DNA from: Castor canadensis
Lineage: Eukaryota > Chordata > Mammalia > Rodentia > Castoridae
Direction: 5' to 3'
Length of the DNA: 64,000 nucleotides
NCBI RefSeq assembly: GCF_047511655.1
Contig: NC_133387.1
Span: 45,426,853-45,490,852, forward strand
Shown here: piece after piece, positions 50,420 to 63,375 of the stretch
Numbering within the stretch: the first letter of the stretch is position 1
Layout of the letters: every line of letters begins with the position of its first letter
Notes under the pieces: model-generated
What the model was told of the DNA's origin: nothing
What the model saw: the letters and a program-made list of their open reading frames with translations, nothing else
Database searches by the model: none
Position numbers and translations under genes: made by a program

Positions 50420-52420
50420 ATTTTCTTTAAATTGGTATGTGTTAATATAAAATAAATTTTTTAACAGAAAAAATACCTAAGGGTTCTAATTCACTCATTC
50501 ATTTCTTTTATATTCATTGGGTGTGTAGTACATGCTGGGTGTTGTGGGATGTGATAGGGTAAAGAAGGCACAGTAGCCACTGACTATTCTTCTAAGTTTT
50601 TAAAGATTACTCAAATCCTCCTATGTTCTTATAAACACCTCTATCTCAGAAGGCAAGGAAGTGTCACATTGTCTGGATTAACTTACCTTTGTTTCCTGTC
50701 ATCGATCTCTTGTCCTGACCACAGAGGATGCTTAGAAATCACTCATTGATGGTGATCAGTGATAAAGTTCTTGTCTGCCTATCGCCTGGGTTTTCATCTA
50801 GAAAGAAAGATTAAAGACATCCATTTAGTCACTAGCAGGAAATGAATAAACAGATGCAGAATGGCTTGTGAAATTACAAAGAACAGACAAGAATAATTCC
50901 CTAAAGTTCTATCTTTCAGAACTCTTCCATTCTCAGCTTCTAAGATGCAGAGGAAATAAAATAAGGAAACATGATAAAGAAGGAATAGCAGAGAGGCATT
51001 TCTTCAGAGTTCTTAGTGTGTCATCTAATACATGGTTCCTAGAACATTCTTAATGAAAATGAGAAGAATGTTACATCTTTATTTCCTCTATATCAAAGTC
51101 AATATTGTATATTTCAAAAAACCCAATTTTTCTATTCTGCATACTCACCAAATTGGTGAACACTTCTATCTCAGTTGGAAAATTGGATTTTATCTTTTCT
51201 GGGCTTGTAGTATTCATCTTGTCAAAGCTACCAGTAGGTTGGAAATATTGCAGGCAAGCAATGTCTTACTTCTATTATTATTTATGTTCTATTATTTCAT
51301 TACTTATGAATCATTTTGTGTAAATTTTTTGGAAAAATAACCTTAAACCATAGACAGCATGTGACAACATGATCCTTGCCTGTAGCATATGTGGTCCAAT
51401 GATGCATTTCTGGCCAGATTTTTCCTGCTTTGTATAAGAGCAATGAGGGGCACAGATATATTTTGTTCCTCCTTGATTTGACTCCAGGTGGATTCCACAG
51501 ATTCAGTTAATGGTCTTCAGCATCGAGACCAAAATAATTTCATAATAACCACACATGATAGAGAGGGTGGATAACCTGAGCTAGCAACACCTTCACAAGT
51601 CTTATCACAACACTTCAGGAGAATGTCTGCTATGTGCTGTGACCTCCCTTGACCTTCATTGCTAAAGAGACTTACTCCTTGGGGAGCTTAAGGAAAGGGA
51701 GAAGTGCCTCTTCTATTTAAGTTTACTTTGTGTTTTTAGCACTGCAGAGCTAGAATAGGCTCCCATCCCAAATTTAATTTGGTTGTCGAGATTTATGGTG
51801 CTACACATATGCAGGAGTCATACAATGTTTATTATTTATATAATGAGGCTTTCTGGAGAAAGGAAGCCTTAAGAGAGCAGAGAAAGAAGCCTGGCTTGGG
51901 GCTTTATAGTGGTTAGTGGGTCTAGGTAAGACTTTCTGCACACAACAGAGGCTTGTATAGTTGAGTTTCCAGAATTTCTATCAACTTGCCCAGATGTGGG
52001 CAGAAAATGAAACATAACAGTTGTTATTAACAAATTGAGTGATGCTCCATTACACTATGTGTATCCTCTGCATCTATCAAACAACCTCCCCTCCTCCTAA
52101 GATAAGGGGAGAATAACGAACAAGTTGCTGTTTTTACCAAGACGCTCTCTCTCACTTTGATATTCCACTCACACTTAGTGTGCAGAGAACACTAAATGAT
52201 TACTTCTTAAACTTGGTCTCCTTTTCTCTACTTATTTGTAACAACACACATTGCATTAAACTTTCTCTAAGTTCAGCATCTACTTACACACTTTTGATTG
52301 CTTAAACTTTCCAGTACTTAGTATGTTCAAGTAAAGTTAAACTAAAATAATATAGTTTAACTTGGACTGATTAACTGGTTTAAAAATGTGTTCTCAATTT
52401 TAGACTAAGCAATAACTTGA
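50420..52420. other. Intergenic, no gene recognised
   Basis: AT-rich unique-looking sequence; frames up to 102 codons lack known domains. Confidence 0.35.
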
Positions 52421-52423
52421 ATT

Positions 52424-52538
52424 CTAAACAATTTTTTTTTTTTTTTTTTGGTGGAACTGGGGTTTGAACTCACAGCTTCGTACTTGCAAGGCAGGCACTC
52501 TACCACTTGAGCCACACCTCCAGCCCCTAAACAATTTT
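52424..52538 (-). mobile_element. ID-like SINE with target duplication, reversed
   Basis: ctaaacaatttt at 52424-52435 and 52527-52538 flanks a T-run and a well-preserved reversed ID-like SINE (gtttgaactcacagcttcgt, taccacttgagccacacctc). Low decay suggests a young insertion. Confidence 0.92.
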
Positions 52539-52539
52539 A

Positions 52540-53495
52540 TTTACAGAATCCTTGAGGAGATAGAGGGTGGTGTTAACAGGAGGAAAATATAGGGCTTTAT
52601 TTTCCTCGGTAGCTTTGTAAAGGAACTAAATATGAAAAAAATTGCATGAGCAAAGGACACATTTTCCCTTCTTGTTAGAGAGGATGAAGGGTTTCTAAAG
52701 AGGATAAAGGAGATCATCCAAGAAGAAAATCAGACACAAGGATTCCTGGGATTTACAGTAATATGGTGGGAGAGTCAGAATGTGGCAAACAGAGGTAGAA
52801 ATTTATGCCCAGACTCACTCTAGGCAAATCTCTGCCTTGGGGTTGGACCAGGTATTTACCAGTATTCATGGCCTCTACCTATCAAGTGACATTAGTAATA
52901 CCTCACCCTGAGTTGTTACAATTAAATATATCCTGATGTCAAAGTCACTCTTGTTTGAGAACCTCTGGCTTAAATCAATAATTTCTTACCTTGGAGTGGG
53001 GTTTTGGCAATGGTAGAGTCTGAATGGGGTGATTGTGGGGTGGATATTCTTGAGTGTGGCAATTCTTGCTTATTTGAGGCTCCCTGTCACATAATTCCAG
53101 AGAACATCTTTCCATTATATTTTAATTAATGACATCCATAGTACATTTTTTCTCTGAGTGGTAATCAAAAGTGCCATGATTACTAACTATCAATATGCAA
53201 TATCACCTTTCATTCCCAGTAACAGACTCAGGCCCCCAACTGTCAGAATGGTCAGCTCAGACCCAGTTATGAAATAAACAGTGTTCATCTTTGGCAGCTG
53301 ACTCTCTCTGTCTATACTTTTTTACTTTCTTTAAGATTTCCCCACTCACTTCCACTTTCAAGTTTCCTCATACTCAGTGGCCTACTGATAAGAAAAAAGT
53401 TCTCTAAATGTCAAAAAATGACTGAGAATTAGCACAATGGGTCTAAGAAGGGGCTAATAAGGGACTAAATATCTAATAGTAGAAGCACAGGCCTT
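52540..53495. other. Intergenic, nothing recognised
   Basis: No gene or repeat recognised. Confidence 0.3.
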
Positions 53496-53499
53496 ATAA

Positions 53500-53755
53500 G
53501 ACCTGGTAATAGTGATTAGTGATAATGATAGTGTTATGTAATATGATGACCACTCATCACAAACCAATTACTTTTCTAGACAACATAGTTTGCATTTCTT
53601 ATTGAATTGTAACTGCTGTTATATGAGGTAAATGCAAATGTCATTTCCACAAACCAAGTCTTGGAGAGGTGAAGAAAATTTCTCAGTGCTAAACAGTAAG
53701 TAGGGATGAAAGAGTTGGTTCAGGTGGTCCATTCCAGGCTTTGGGCTCTGAACTA
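53500..53755 (+). mobile_element. MIR SINE remnant
   Basis: MIR-type series around ttatatgaggtaaatgcaaa, tcttggagaggtgaagaaaa, ctaaacagtaagtagggatg and ccaggctttgggctctgaac. Confidence 0.7.
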
Positions 53756-53940
53756 CCCTTTTTTTTTTTGCCTAGCTACTTTTAAAATGGCCTCAATTTA
53801 TTCCACACATGATCACTGTGCAGGTAACCATTTTCTGCACCTGTATCTAGGGCTGGCCTTGCCTATCCTGACCATTAAAAGAGAGATAGAAAATCTGAAG
53901 TTGGAGCTGTGTTCTGCCTTCAGGAGCCAGAGTGGGAGCC

Positions 53941-53966
53941 CCCACCATGGGTTTTCCCATGGTGGG
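53941..53966. repeat. Perfect 11-bp inverted repeat
   Basis: cccaccatggg (53941-53951) and cccatggtggg (53956-53966) with a TTTT loop. Confidence 0.9.
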
Positions 53967-53969
53967 CAA

Positions 53970-55915
53970 GCCATGAGAAGTGCCAGCCAGACATGCTGAC
54001 ACTGGGGTTGTCTCAAGGTCAGGCTTCAACTATATAGGCTGGATACCTGGGCAGCTGGAAATATATAAGGGTGGAGGGCAAGGCCAGACCAGATTTAAGA
54101 TGGATAGAATGCCAGACCAGTGTAGCTAAAGTTCCAAATAAGAGGTCAACATGTTCAGAGCTAGTGGACTGCAGAGGGAGAAAGGAACTCAGATGCAATG
54201 TGGCCTAAGATGAGGACCCAGCCTCTAGGACCCTAAGTGCTTGTGGCTGTCTGTTTTGGAAGATGGCTGTCAGGGTGTAAGGAAAGGTGGAGAATGGGAT
54301 CAACTCTACCTGCTTATTCCACCTGGTCCCATGGAAACACGGCATAATCCAGATCTTCTTAGGGTAGCAATCACAAAAATGGCCAAAAGGCAGATCTCTG
54401 CCTACTCTTGGAAGGCCAACCCACTATATAGCTTCAAGGGAAGATGGAATTATTGATTACTCAGAGATGTAATTTAGAAAAATCAAAAAGAAAGGGAAAA
54501 AAAAGCATTAGTAATTTCCGCAATGTCCCTTAGCTGCCTTTTATGGTGTGTAAAATTTAAGCATCAAAATTCACTTATTTGGATTAGAGCTCTTGTAAAT
54601 GGTTATGGAAGGCATGACAGGGAGCTTCATCTTCCATTGGTCCCTTAAAGAGAGGATACGTTTCCACTGTGAAAACTGATCTTCCATTAGTCCTTTAAAG
54701 AGAGGATACATTTCCACTGTGAAAACTGCGTGAACCCTTGTAGAAGGAACACAGCACAGGTGAGTTGATGGCGACCTAGAAGGAAAGCACAGATTCTGGG
54801 CATAAAGAAATGGCCAGCTGCATCCTGACCAGGTGACCACAGCCATGGCAATTCATTTTAGAATGTGATCGTAAGGGCACAGTGAGATGGAAGTTACTAG
54901 AAGAGAGAAGAGGAACAGGAAAGGGAAGTGAGCGTGTGGTCAGAGTGGGAGGACTGGAGACACAGCAGAATGTGATGAGTACTCTCCACATTTGGGAATT
55001 CCAACTTTTTTATAACTGCAGTTGTAAAAAAAATTTTTTTTCTTTTAGTATGTCAAATTCTTCTTTATTGTTTTAGGTTAACTTCTCTTTCTCTGTGCAC
55101 ATTGGTTGTGGCAACATCAGTTTGAGTGACTAGGACTAACAATTTCTCTGCAAATGTCCTTGCCAATTTTTAGAAAATGTAACTTTTTAAAAAGTCAGAA
55201 CATTTTTTTTGTTGTAATGGAGGAGTATTATGCATCTTAAAGATGATAAATTATAGTATAATTTCACCAAATGCTACTTCAACTTTTGGTATTGTACACA
55301 AAGAATATGAGCAAATAGTTCCGATGGAGGCAATAAAAACTTGGAGCATTTTAAACTTAACTATTAAATGTAGAGTTATAGATATTTAGGCAGAGTATCA
55401 AATGGGAATGCTATCTGTGTACATGAACAAGTGCTATTCAAGAAAACAAGTTACTCTGTAGACATCATCGGAGGTTCAGTTAATGAGAACATTCGGTAAA
55501 TGCTCATGGTTTTATTAATACCATGTCACTGGTAGTTTCAGAAATGCCTGAAAATAGCTCCGAAGAAATTCCATGAAACTGAGATGTACGAGTGGCAAGT
55601 GGAAACAGCTGGTGCAGGTTTTCTGGAGGGTCCCTTGCAGGAACCAGGCTGAACAAGAAGATGCTGTGGGGTGGGCATGGCTGAGCAGAGGGCAGGGGGC
55701 ATGGCACACTAGGAATGGTGTTAACATGAAGGAAATAGGAAGGAGAAGCAAGGCTCTAGTTCAAGGGGTTGAGGATTGCAATGGAAGGCAGGAGACTGGT
55801 CATATCTGAAGTGGTCTGTAATGGGTGTGCAGTAATGTCCTCCAAAAGGAGTCTTTTCACAAAACAGTTTGTGAAAAACAGACTGAGCAACTGAGGCCAA
55901 TAGGAAAAGGGGAAC
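53970..55915. other. Intergenic, no gene recognised
   Basis: Moderately GC-rich. Apart from the 50-bp tandem at 54629-54728, no exon or family was recognised. Confidence 0.3.
54629..54728. repeat. Two tandem 50-bp units
   Basis: 54629-54678 and 54679-54728 differ at only a few positions (for example tccattggtccc versus tccattagtcct). Confidence 0.93.
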
Positions 55916-55924
55916 AGGTACTAG

Positions 55925-56262
55925 AGAAAAGGTTAGATCAAAAAGAATTAACCTAGAAGGTAACACCCACGCATAGGAAATCAATGTGAGTCAATGCCCT
56001 GTATAGCTATCCTTATCTCAACCAGCAAAAACCCTTGTTCCTTCCTATTATTGCTTATACTCTCTCTACAACAAAATTAGAAATAAGGGCAAAATAGTTT
56101 CTGCTGGGTATTGAGGGGAGGAGAGGGAGGGCGCAGAGTGGGTGGTAAGGGAGGGGGTGGGGGCAGGGGGGAGAAATGAACCAAGCCTTTTATGCACATA
56201 TGAATAATAAAAGAAAAATGAAACAAACAAATAAACAAACAAAAAAAACCAAAACAGTTTGC
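55925..56262 (+). mobile_element. 5'-truncated L1 3' end
   Basis: Collinear with the reverse of 39545-39810 in the large L1: aacctagaaggtaacaccca, caatgtgagtcaatgccctg, the G-rich tract, then atgcacatatgaataataaa and an A-rich tail. Confidence 0.92.
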
Positions 56263-56589
56263 CCTGCTTACAGCAGTCTATTGTAGATACTTTTTTAAAG
56301 TAGATTTTAACCTAAAATTAAATCTAAAGTATTTTGGGAATATAAATAAAGATTAAGAGGCTGATGAACATCGACATTCACATTGCTCAGATTAAGAATT
56401 ATATAACATTCAGTTGAAACCCATTTCCAGAGGTAAACGCCATCTGAATTTCATGTTTATTATTGCTACCTGTGTTGTTCTATTTCCGTGACATATGCAA
56501 GTGTTTGTGTATAATATAGAGTATTGCCCTACATATTTTAAATTTTTCATTAAAGACATGTACTTTCTGTAAAGCTAGCCTCTTTCCCT

Positions 56590-57240
56590 CAGCAGTGTGT
56601 CATGTGCTTCAGCCATCTTAGCTTTTAATATAGTATTCCATCCAGAAAGCATTCCACAATTCTTTCTTCATCCTCCTACTGATAGATATATATGAGTTTT
56701 TCCAGAATAAATGCCTAAGAGTGGAAATCCTGGATCACAGAATTTGGGTATCTAAAACTTTCTGTGACAATTGTGTGAGAGTGTGTGTGTGTGTATGTAT
56801 GTGAAAGAGAAAGAGAGAGCGAGTTATTAATTTGCAGGAACTATTTATTTATTCTAGATAACTAACCCTTTATCAGTTATATGTACAACAACCAGATTTC
56901 CTTTTTTATTTTTATGATGTCACTCAATAAACAGGCATTGTTATATGTTGTTGAATTTATTGCTCTTTTAACTTAGGTTGAATCTTTTTGTAATTCAGGT
57001 CATAAAGATGTTCTTTCAACTTTTCTTCATAAGTTGTAAAGTTTTGATCTTCAAATTTTACATGTAGTTCTCGATCTGCATAGAATTTTTTATTCTGTGT
57101 AATGTGAAGTGCCATTAACAGTTTTGTATGGATGACCAATTACCCCAACACAATTGCTGGAGTCCATTCTTCCCCCACTGATATGTGAAGGCAGCCTGTC
57201 TCTACGGATCAGGTTTACTACCAGTCTATCCCAATGCCAA
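56590..57240 (-). mobile_element. Ancient L1 fragment, reversed
   Basis: Reversed L1 order: atagtattccatccagaaag, cctggatcacagaatttggg, ataactaaccctttatcagt and aatctttttgtaattcaggt. Interrupted by a GT/GA microsatellite at 56781-56820. Confidence 0.6.
56781..56820. repeat. (GT)n/(GA)n microsatellite
   Basis: GT units, then ATGT variants and a GA-rich end. Confidence 0.85.
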
Positions 57241-57299
57241 TAGTATCAAGTATCATTTACTTTATAACATAAAATCTTGATATAAAGAATATTTTATTA

Positions 57300-57475
57300 T
57301 TTGTTTTATTTTTTAATTGTGCTTGGTGGGGGTATATTGTGGCATTTACAAAAGTTCTTACAATATATCAACTATATCATACTTGAATTTTTACCTTCTT
57401 CTCCTTTATCTTCTCCTCTCCCCATTCCTGGAATAGTTTCAACAGGCATCATTTTCCATTTACATTCTATGATAC
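57300..57475 (-). mobile_element. L1 3' UTR fragment, reversed
   Basis: Similar to 32640-32835 (atatatcaactatatcatac, attcctggaatagtttcaac) and to the reverse of the L1 end near 1760. Confidence 0.8.
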
Positions 57476-57555
57476 CTGCCTAGCAAGCATGAGGCCCTGA
57501 GTTCAAACCCTAGTACCACCAAAAAAAAAAAAAACAACAACCCAAAACTGGGCTG
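57476..57555 (+). mobile_element. ID-like SINE 3' part
   Basis: cctgcctagcaagcatgagg, ccctgagttcaaaccctagt, then an A-rich tail. The 5' half is missing, joined directly to the L1 fragment. Confidence 0.85.
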
Positions 57556-57764
57556 GTGAGTAACTCAAGGGTATTTTTGACATGAGGTTAATTAGACTGG
57601 ATGGAAAACTCTTTTAACATTAGCAAAGAAGGCACTAAATCATACACATTTTCCTCTAAGAGTTTATTCTCTTTCTATAAGATTATATTGATTACTATTT
57701 GTTTTTGCTTTCTCATATATATTTTATGAGAATATTTTTAAAAATTTCTTCAAAAACTCTTCTG

Positions 57765-58100
57765 AAAAAATGTTACTGGAGGCCAAGAGAGGTGGCTTAT
57801 GCTTGTAATCCCAGCTACTAGAGATTGGGAGGATGGCCATTGAAAGCCAGCCAGGGCAAAAAGTTAGGGAGATCCCATTTGAACAAATAAACTAAATGTG
57901 ATGGCTAATGCCAGTAATCTGAGCTGTTCATGAGGCATGGGTAGGAGGATTGCTTCTGAGACTAGCTGCAGACAAACACAAGATCCTATCCTAAAAATAA
58001 CTATAGTAATAAAAGGGGACTGTGTGAATGGCTCAAGTGCTTGCCTAGTAAATATGAGGCCTTGAGTTCAAACTCCAGTACCAACAAAAAATGTTACTGG
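57765..58100 (+). mobile_element. Full composite SINE with target duplication
   Basis: aaaaaatgttactgg (57765-57779) repeats at 58086-58100. Between them: a first 7SL-like unit (gtggcttatgcttgtaatcc), a second unit (gtgatggctaatgccagtaa, cctatcctaaaaataactat) and an ID-like tRNA tail (gtgtgaatggctcaagtgct, tgaggccttgagttcaaact). Shows that the three parts move as one element. Confidence 0.95.
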
Positions 58101-58700
58101 GTTTAAAATAATAAGATGCCAGTATACACCTATTAGACTGGATAACAACCCAAAATAATAAGGTCACCCCCAAATACTGTAGAGGGTGTGGAGCAAGGTA
58201 AATTCTCACTCATTGCTGACAGAAATGCAAAAATGACCCTTTGGAAGAGAGTTTGTCATTTCTAAAGACATAAATACCCTTACCATACAATCCAGCAACT
58301 GTGTACCTTGGAATTCACCCAAATAAGTTGAAAACTTGTGCCCATACAAACCAGCACACAGATGTTTACAGCAACTTTTTTTTTGTAACTGTCAAAACTT
58401 GGAAGCCACCAAAATGTCCTTCAATGGGTGAATGGATGAAAAATTGGTATACCTAGACAACAGAATACTATTGATCCATGAAAAGAAATGAGTCACTGAA
58501 CCACACAAAGAAATGAAAGAAACTTAAATGCATATTGGTAAGTGAAAAAGTCTAACTGAGAAGACTACATACTGTATGATCTCAGGAATCAGATAAGACA
58601 TTCTGGAAAAGGCAAAAAACGTAGCAGTATAAAAGATCAGTTATTGCCTAGAGTTGGGAGAAAGGTTTGAAAAATGAATAAAAAAGTTGTTGGGCCCTAA
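58101..58700 (+). mobile_element. Ancient L1 3' part
   Basis: L1 order on the + strand: ggtgtggagcaaggtaaatt, ccagcaactgtgtaccttgg, gtccttcaatgggtgaatgg and tactgtatgatctcagg. The composite SINE inserted into its 5' part. Confidence 0.75.
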
Positions 58701-58754
58701 CTTTCAGAAGGAGGTAATGAGATTGAACTAGACTGAGTTGGATGTTCCTGTGTA

Positions 58755-58850
58755 CTAGTCATCTTTTTGTTACTGTAACAAAATACCTGATGCAGGATAC
58801 TTATGATTAAAAAGAGATTTATTTAGCTTACAGTTTTTGAAGTTTAAGGG
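58755..58850 (-). mobile_element. MaLR-type LTR end fragment, reversed
   Basis: actagtcatctttttgttac, tgtaacaaaatacctgatgc and agagatttatttagcttaca are the reversed end of a MaLR LTR. Confidence 0.7.
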
Positions 58851-58899
58851 TAGGCCCCTACATCAACTCACTTATGTGCTTTCGCACCCACCTTTTTCT

Positions 58900-59020
58900 C
58901 ACCTAGAATATGAGATTTATCTCACTATATTGTATGTCCATTGCCTTCCAGTAGGGTGTAAGCTTCCTGGGAGGAATGTCCAGTTTCATTTATTGTTTGA
59001 TTGCCAGTGGTAGCAGACAA
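58900..59020. mobile_element. Possible L2/MIR-like remnant
   Basis: gtaagcttcctgggaggaat and ccagtttcatttattgtttg resemble the L2 3' end; weak. Confidence 0.35.
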
Positions 59021-59024
59021 CTTG

Positions 59025-59725
59025 ACACTTGGTTGGTATGCAAAACTTTTGTGAATTAAGGTGTGGCTCTAATTATATGATGTAATAGAATTTATAAAGG
59101 AGGTAGAGGGAAGAAAAAAAACCAAACAACAAAACCTCCTAACTCTTATTTGCCACAAAGAAATGGAATAAAAATGAAATAGTAAAATCAAAATCATAAA
59201 TCATAGTATGTTTGCCACTGTCACATTTTATACTTGTACATGACAATTCACTTTCATAGGGCTCACCTGCTCCCATAGAAATAAATTTGAAGTTAGAAAC
59301 TGCTGCCATAAACTTGTAGGAGTAACTTCTAGAAAGTGTCTGGGGTGGAGGTGAACAAACATGCTTTTCTTCTCTAAAAAATACTGCATTCTAATATATC
59401 TAACTTGAAAAAGTTAGCAAGCATCACATTCAAAGGAAAGCAATGTGCATCAGGCTTTAGAGGAAGCATCTGGGTATAATTTGGTGCTACCTTCACTTAT
59501 AGTTAAATGCCGCCTCGTCCAATGCATCAGACATTGATTTTGTTCTCTACTATGACTTCTTATTCTAACTACCCCCACCAAAAGTGTTTTGGTGTTCCCT
59601 AGTAAACCTGTTCTCCCCTCTGCCCAACCAACCAGCATTATCTCTTTTAGAGGTATCAAAAGATGCCATTAAAAGAGGTACAAGACAAGCCATTGGCTGG
59701 AGACACTATTTTCAGAACCTTGGTT
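59025..59725. other. Intergenic, nothing recognised
   Basis: No gene or clear repeat. Confidence 0.3.
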
Positions 59726-59729
59726 AGCT

Positions 59730-60520
59730 AACAAGAAGATAGTATCCAGAATAGAGAAAGAGTCCTTATGAATAAATCAGGAAAAGGAGGTCAATCCAGT
59801 GGAGGAAATGGATGAAAGAACAGAAATGCTACAGAGAAATTACACGAAATTGGCAGAAGCAAGAAAAACAGATTGAGAGTACCAAGAACTGCTGATGATA
59901 TAGAGCTGGTGAGAATGTAAATTTGTGCAACTACTGTTGAAAAATAGCTTGTCTTACCTAGTTGAGTTGAATATGAATAACTCTACTACCAAGCAGTTAT
60001 TTTGGGGCAACTTCGGCACACATGTACTAGGAGGAAGCTACTCAAATGTTAACAGCCATGTAGCTCATAATAGGAAAAAAACCAGAAAGCCATAAACAGT
60101 AAATTGCATTAACAAGTATAGAACTGTTATATAGTAAGATATTACACATAAGGACAAGGAATCAACTTCAGAACATCCATCAGTATGGACGATCTCAAAG
60201 GCATAAACTTGAGCAAAAGAAGCAAGTTAGAGAAGAAGACACAGTATTAATTCCATTGCAAATGTTCAAACTGAGGGACACATGTGTCATAAAGACTAAA
60301 ATAAAAACAAAAACAAACCAAACTGATTTCAATTTGAGGATAGCAATTACCTCTAAAGGGAGTCAGGTGGGGGTTCAGTCATCATGGCATGTCTCCTGGG
60401 GATGGTGGTGTTCTATTTCTTGGCCTGAGTAGTAGGGACATGGTATTTATTTCATCATCACTCTTTGAACTGGACAAACGCTTTCTATACAGTTTTCTGA
60501 TTTTTAATTATGTAATAATT
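59730..60520 (+). mobile_element. Ancient L1 3' part
   Basis: L1-like sequence with gctggtgagaatgtaaattt near 59905, cataataggaaaaaaaccag near 60065 and a decayed 3' end. Very diverged. Confidence 0.55.
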
Positions 60521-60529
60521 ATTCTATAA

Positions 60530-63370
60530 AAAGCACGCATAGACAGAGAAGAAAACTTCCTCGGATTTAAGGAAACATAACTTCATCCTGATGCCATTAA
60601 TTTTGCTCTTTTATTTCAGGCTCCCCTTTCCACTTGGCAGGCTCCTGCTTTGTTTTCCCTTTTCAGTCTTCACTACTCCCCTGCCTTTCTGGTTCTTAAT
60701 GCTCTGTTCACATGCCATAACAGTGTGAGCCTGTCCTAGGATTGTCACTCTGGTCCTGGACAGCAGTAAAATACAGAAAAGACATGGTTTACACCTAGGC
60801 AAGAGCAGAATTATGTAACTTAATGAGCTAATTACTTACCTAAGCTTTTGTTAGAGACCTTTTGTGTGCTAAGCTGTTTGCTGAGTATTGGGGTACAGCC
60901 CTTATTCCTGAGCACAGAACCCACACAATCTATCACAGTCTGTCACAGAAGTTTCTCCTTGCTTGACAATGCTGATCAATTGATGGTGGCTGCCCGTGGC
61001 AGGGCCTTTTTGGAAGAATTCTCTTTCTGGCAAAGAGGAAGAGATAGCATTTGTGTAATAGATTTGCTATTCCTGACTCTAAAGTTTAAGCACACAAAAG
61101 AAAGGTGAAGAGGACAAGGGTCACTTCTATAAATGCTGTCTACATGCATCAACATAGATAAGTACATTAAAATACAAGATACATTTTAACATCATATAGA
61201 GGAAGACAAAGTTTTCTCAATAAACCCTTGCAATTAACTCTTCCTGTGAGCTAGCTTCCCCTTTTGTCTTTAATATGTTCTTACTTTGTTCAACTCAAGT
61301 GTGAATTTTGTAAGGGACAAAAAACTTGCATTTATATCCCATGTGGAGATTAATGAATAATCTTGTATATTATTTGTCTAAATAAGTATTTATAGAGTGA
61401 TTTGTCAAAAATGCTTTTGGCACTAGGACTCTCCCAAATAGTGAGTACCAGTTAGATGCAATATCCTACAGCGAACCAAATTCACCTTCCTAGTTTATCT
61501 AAGGAGGGTGACATACTTCTTGGGTATGAAACAGCCTAGACACTGAGATTCTATCCTGTAAACCAATAAACTTAACAGATGTAGGAAAAATCACAACTAC
61601 TCAGTACTTGGATTATTTCTTCCTTAAAGAAGCCTTTTTAAAAATTCAAAATAATGTGACACTGTACTTCTTTTTATAGCATCCCACCTACATAGTATAA
61701 TTTAAGATAAGTGCTTTATAACACATTTCAAATATAGGCTGACATCTTAAGTACATACTTTTATTTTGTTGCTAGAAGTGTTCAGGTATTTGTGTACTAT
61801 GTACCAAGCAGCATAATGACATCATCATCTTTTCTTCTAACAACATGTTTCTATGGAGAGAAATACATACAACAATAGATAATACCAACTGGCCACAGAG
61901 AAAATATGTGAGTATAATATAGTTATATTACACAATGTCTCTCAATTTTGATGAAAGATTTAGATTTGGGAAAGAAATGTATTTTAGAAGGAAATAGGAA
62001 GTAACAGCTAAACAATAACAACAATTAAAAAGCATTTGAAAATGAGCTATGGAAAACTTTACCCAAAGAAAAACATGAGTATTTTCCCTGTGTTTTAAGA
62101 ACAGTTTTTAGTTCAAAAAACCAACTATATGAAAGACTTGCCTTATAGGTCTGACTGTGTTTTGTGGTTTTAGGTAAATCTGGATCTTTCTCATGTTTTT
62201 GAAAACCATTCTCCATTGACAAATTGTTACTGTAAATGTCTACGATAGTAAGAGATCCCTAATTCTGCTTTTTCATTTAAGCCTTAAAGTGAAGTTTCCC
62301 CAGTGATATATAACACAGTAATTTAAATTCAAAGGAAGTCCTCCATTACTGATAACAGGATCCTTAATGAGGGCAAGTTTTGGTAGATGGATGAAGGAGA
62401 GGAGTATAGGAAGGAACACATTAAGCATATTTATCTATTGTAATTTCTTAATAAAGTTCAGTTGGAAGCTCTTCTAAAATTTTGATGTCATAAGCTAAAA
62501 TTATAAAGTGTGTGTGTGTCTGTGTCAGAAAGAGAGAGGGAAAGGAGAGTTTATACTTAAAGTGTTTAGGAAAGGCAACTTTGTTCTCTACATTGACTGT
62601 GTCTCTAGTCCCCAATTACTAGTGAGCTCCTTATCACACTCCAATCCTGAAGATCATGCTGGATACCATGAATTTGTTTAATGGATATCTGTTGCAAGAA
62701 ATCGAACACTGTCTTCTCCCTCTATGTGCCTGTACCATTGGACAGAGGAAGAAATCAAGACAGCTACAGTTTTTCTCTCAGAAGATGTCTTGGAGAGTGA
62801 CTCAGTGTTGTCTATGCCAATTTTATTATAACAATGCATAAATATAGGAGTTTGTATTACATAATTTCCATCATTTTATATATTTTTCAAATAATTAGTA
62901 TATGATTAAGTTAGTATAGTATATGATAAATGAGACGAGGTTTGGTATTAGTTGATGCTAAATAGACACACTTGATATAAGAATGTCCCTTAACATTAGT
63001 TAAATATTGAGAAATTTGAAAATAAACTTGAGCTTTCTGTGGCAGATAAGAAAACTACCTAAGCTGTGTCCAGCTTTCAGATAGCCATTCCTAGAATATA
63101 TGTCCCTGACTAAAATCTATTGGTTTGGACAAGTGCAGTTTAACTACATGTTGTTGAACAGATATTTTTTGTGGTTATTTACTTTAAGTTTTGAGAGCTA
63201 TTTCTCAATATCTTGTAAGCAGTGGTTTGGCTAGAGGAATAAAAAGAAATAGTATTAAATTTTCTGCAGAAAGAAATGAAGATTGGGTATAAATGACATC
63301 CTGAGTGTTAGGATTTGGAGAAAGTGTGTGAATTAGAAACAAGCTAAACATTCACATTTAGAGATGGTTA
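60530..63370. other. Intergenic, no gene recognised
   Basis: AT-rich; a short GT run at about 62506-62522. Frames up to 86 codons have no known domain. Confidence 0.35.
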
Positions 63371-63375
63371 TGTTA

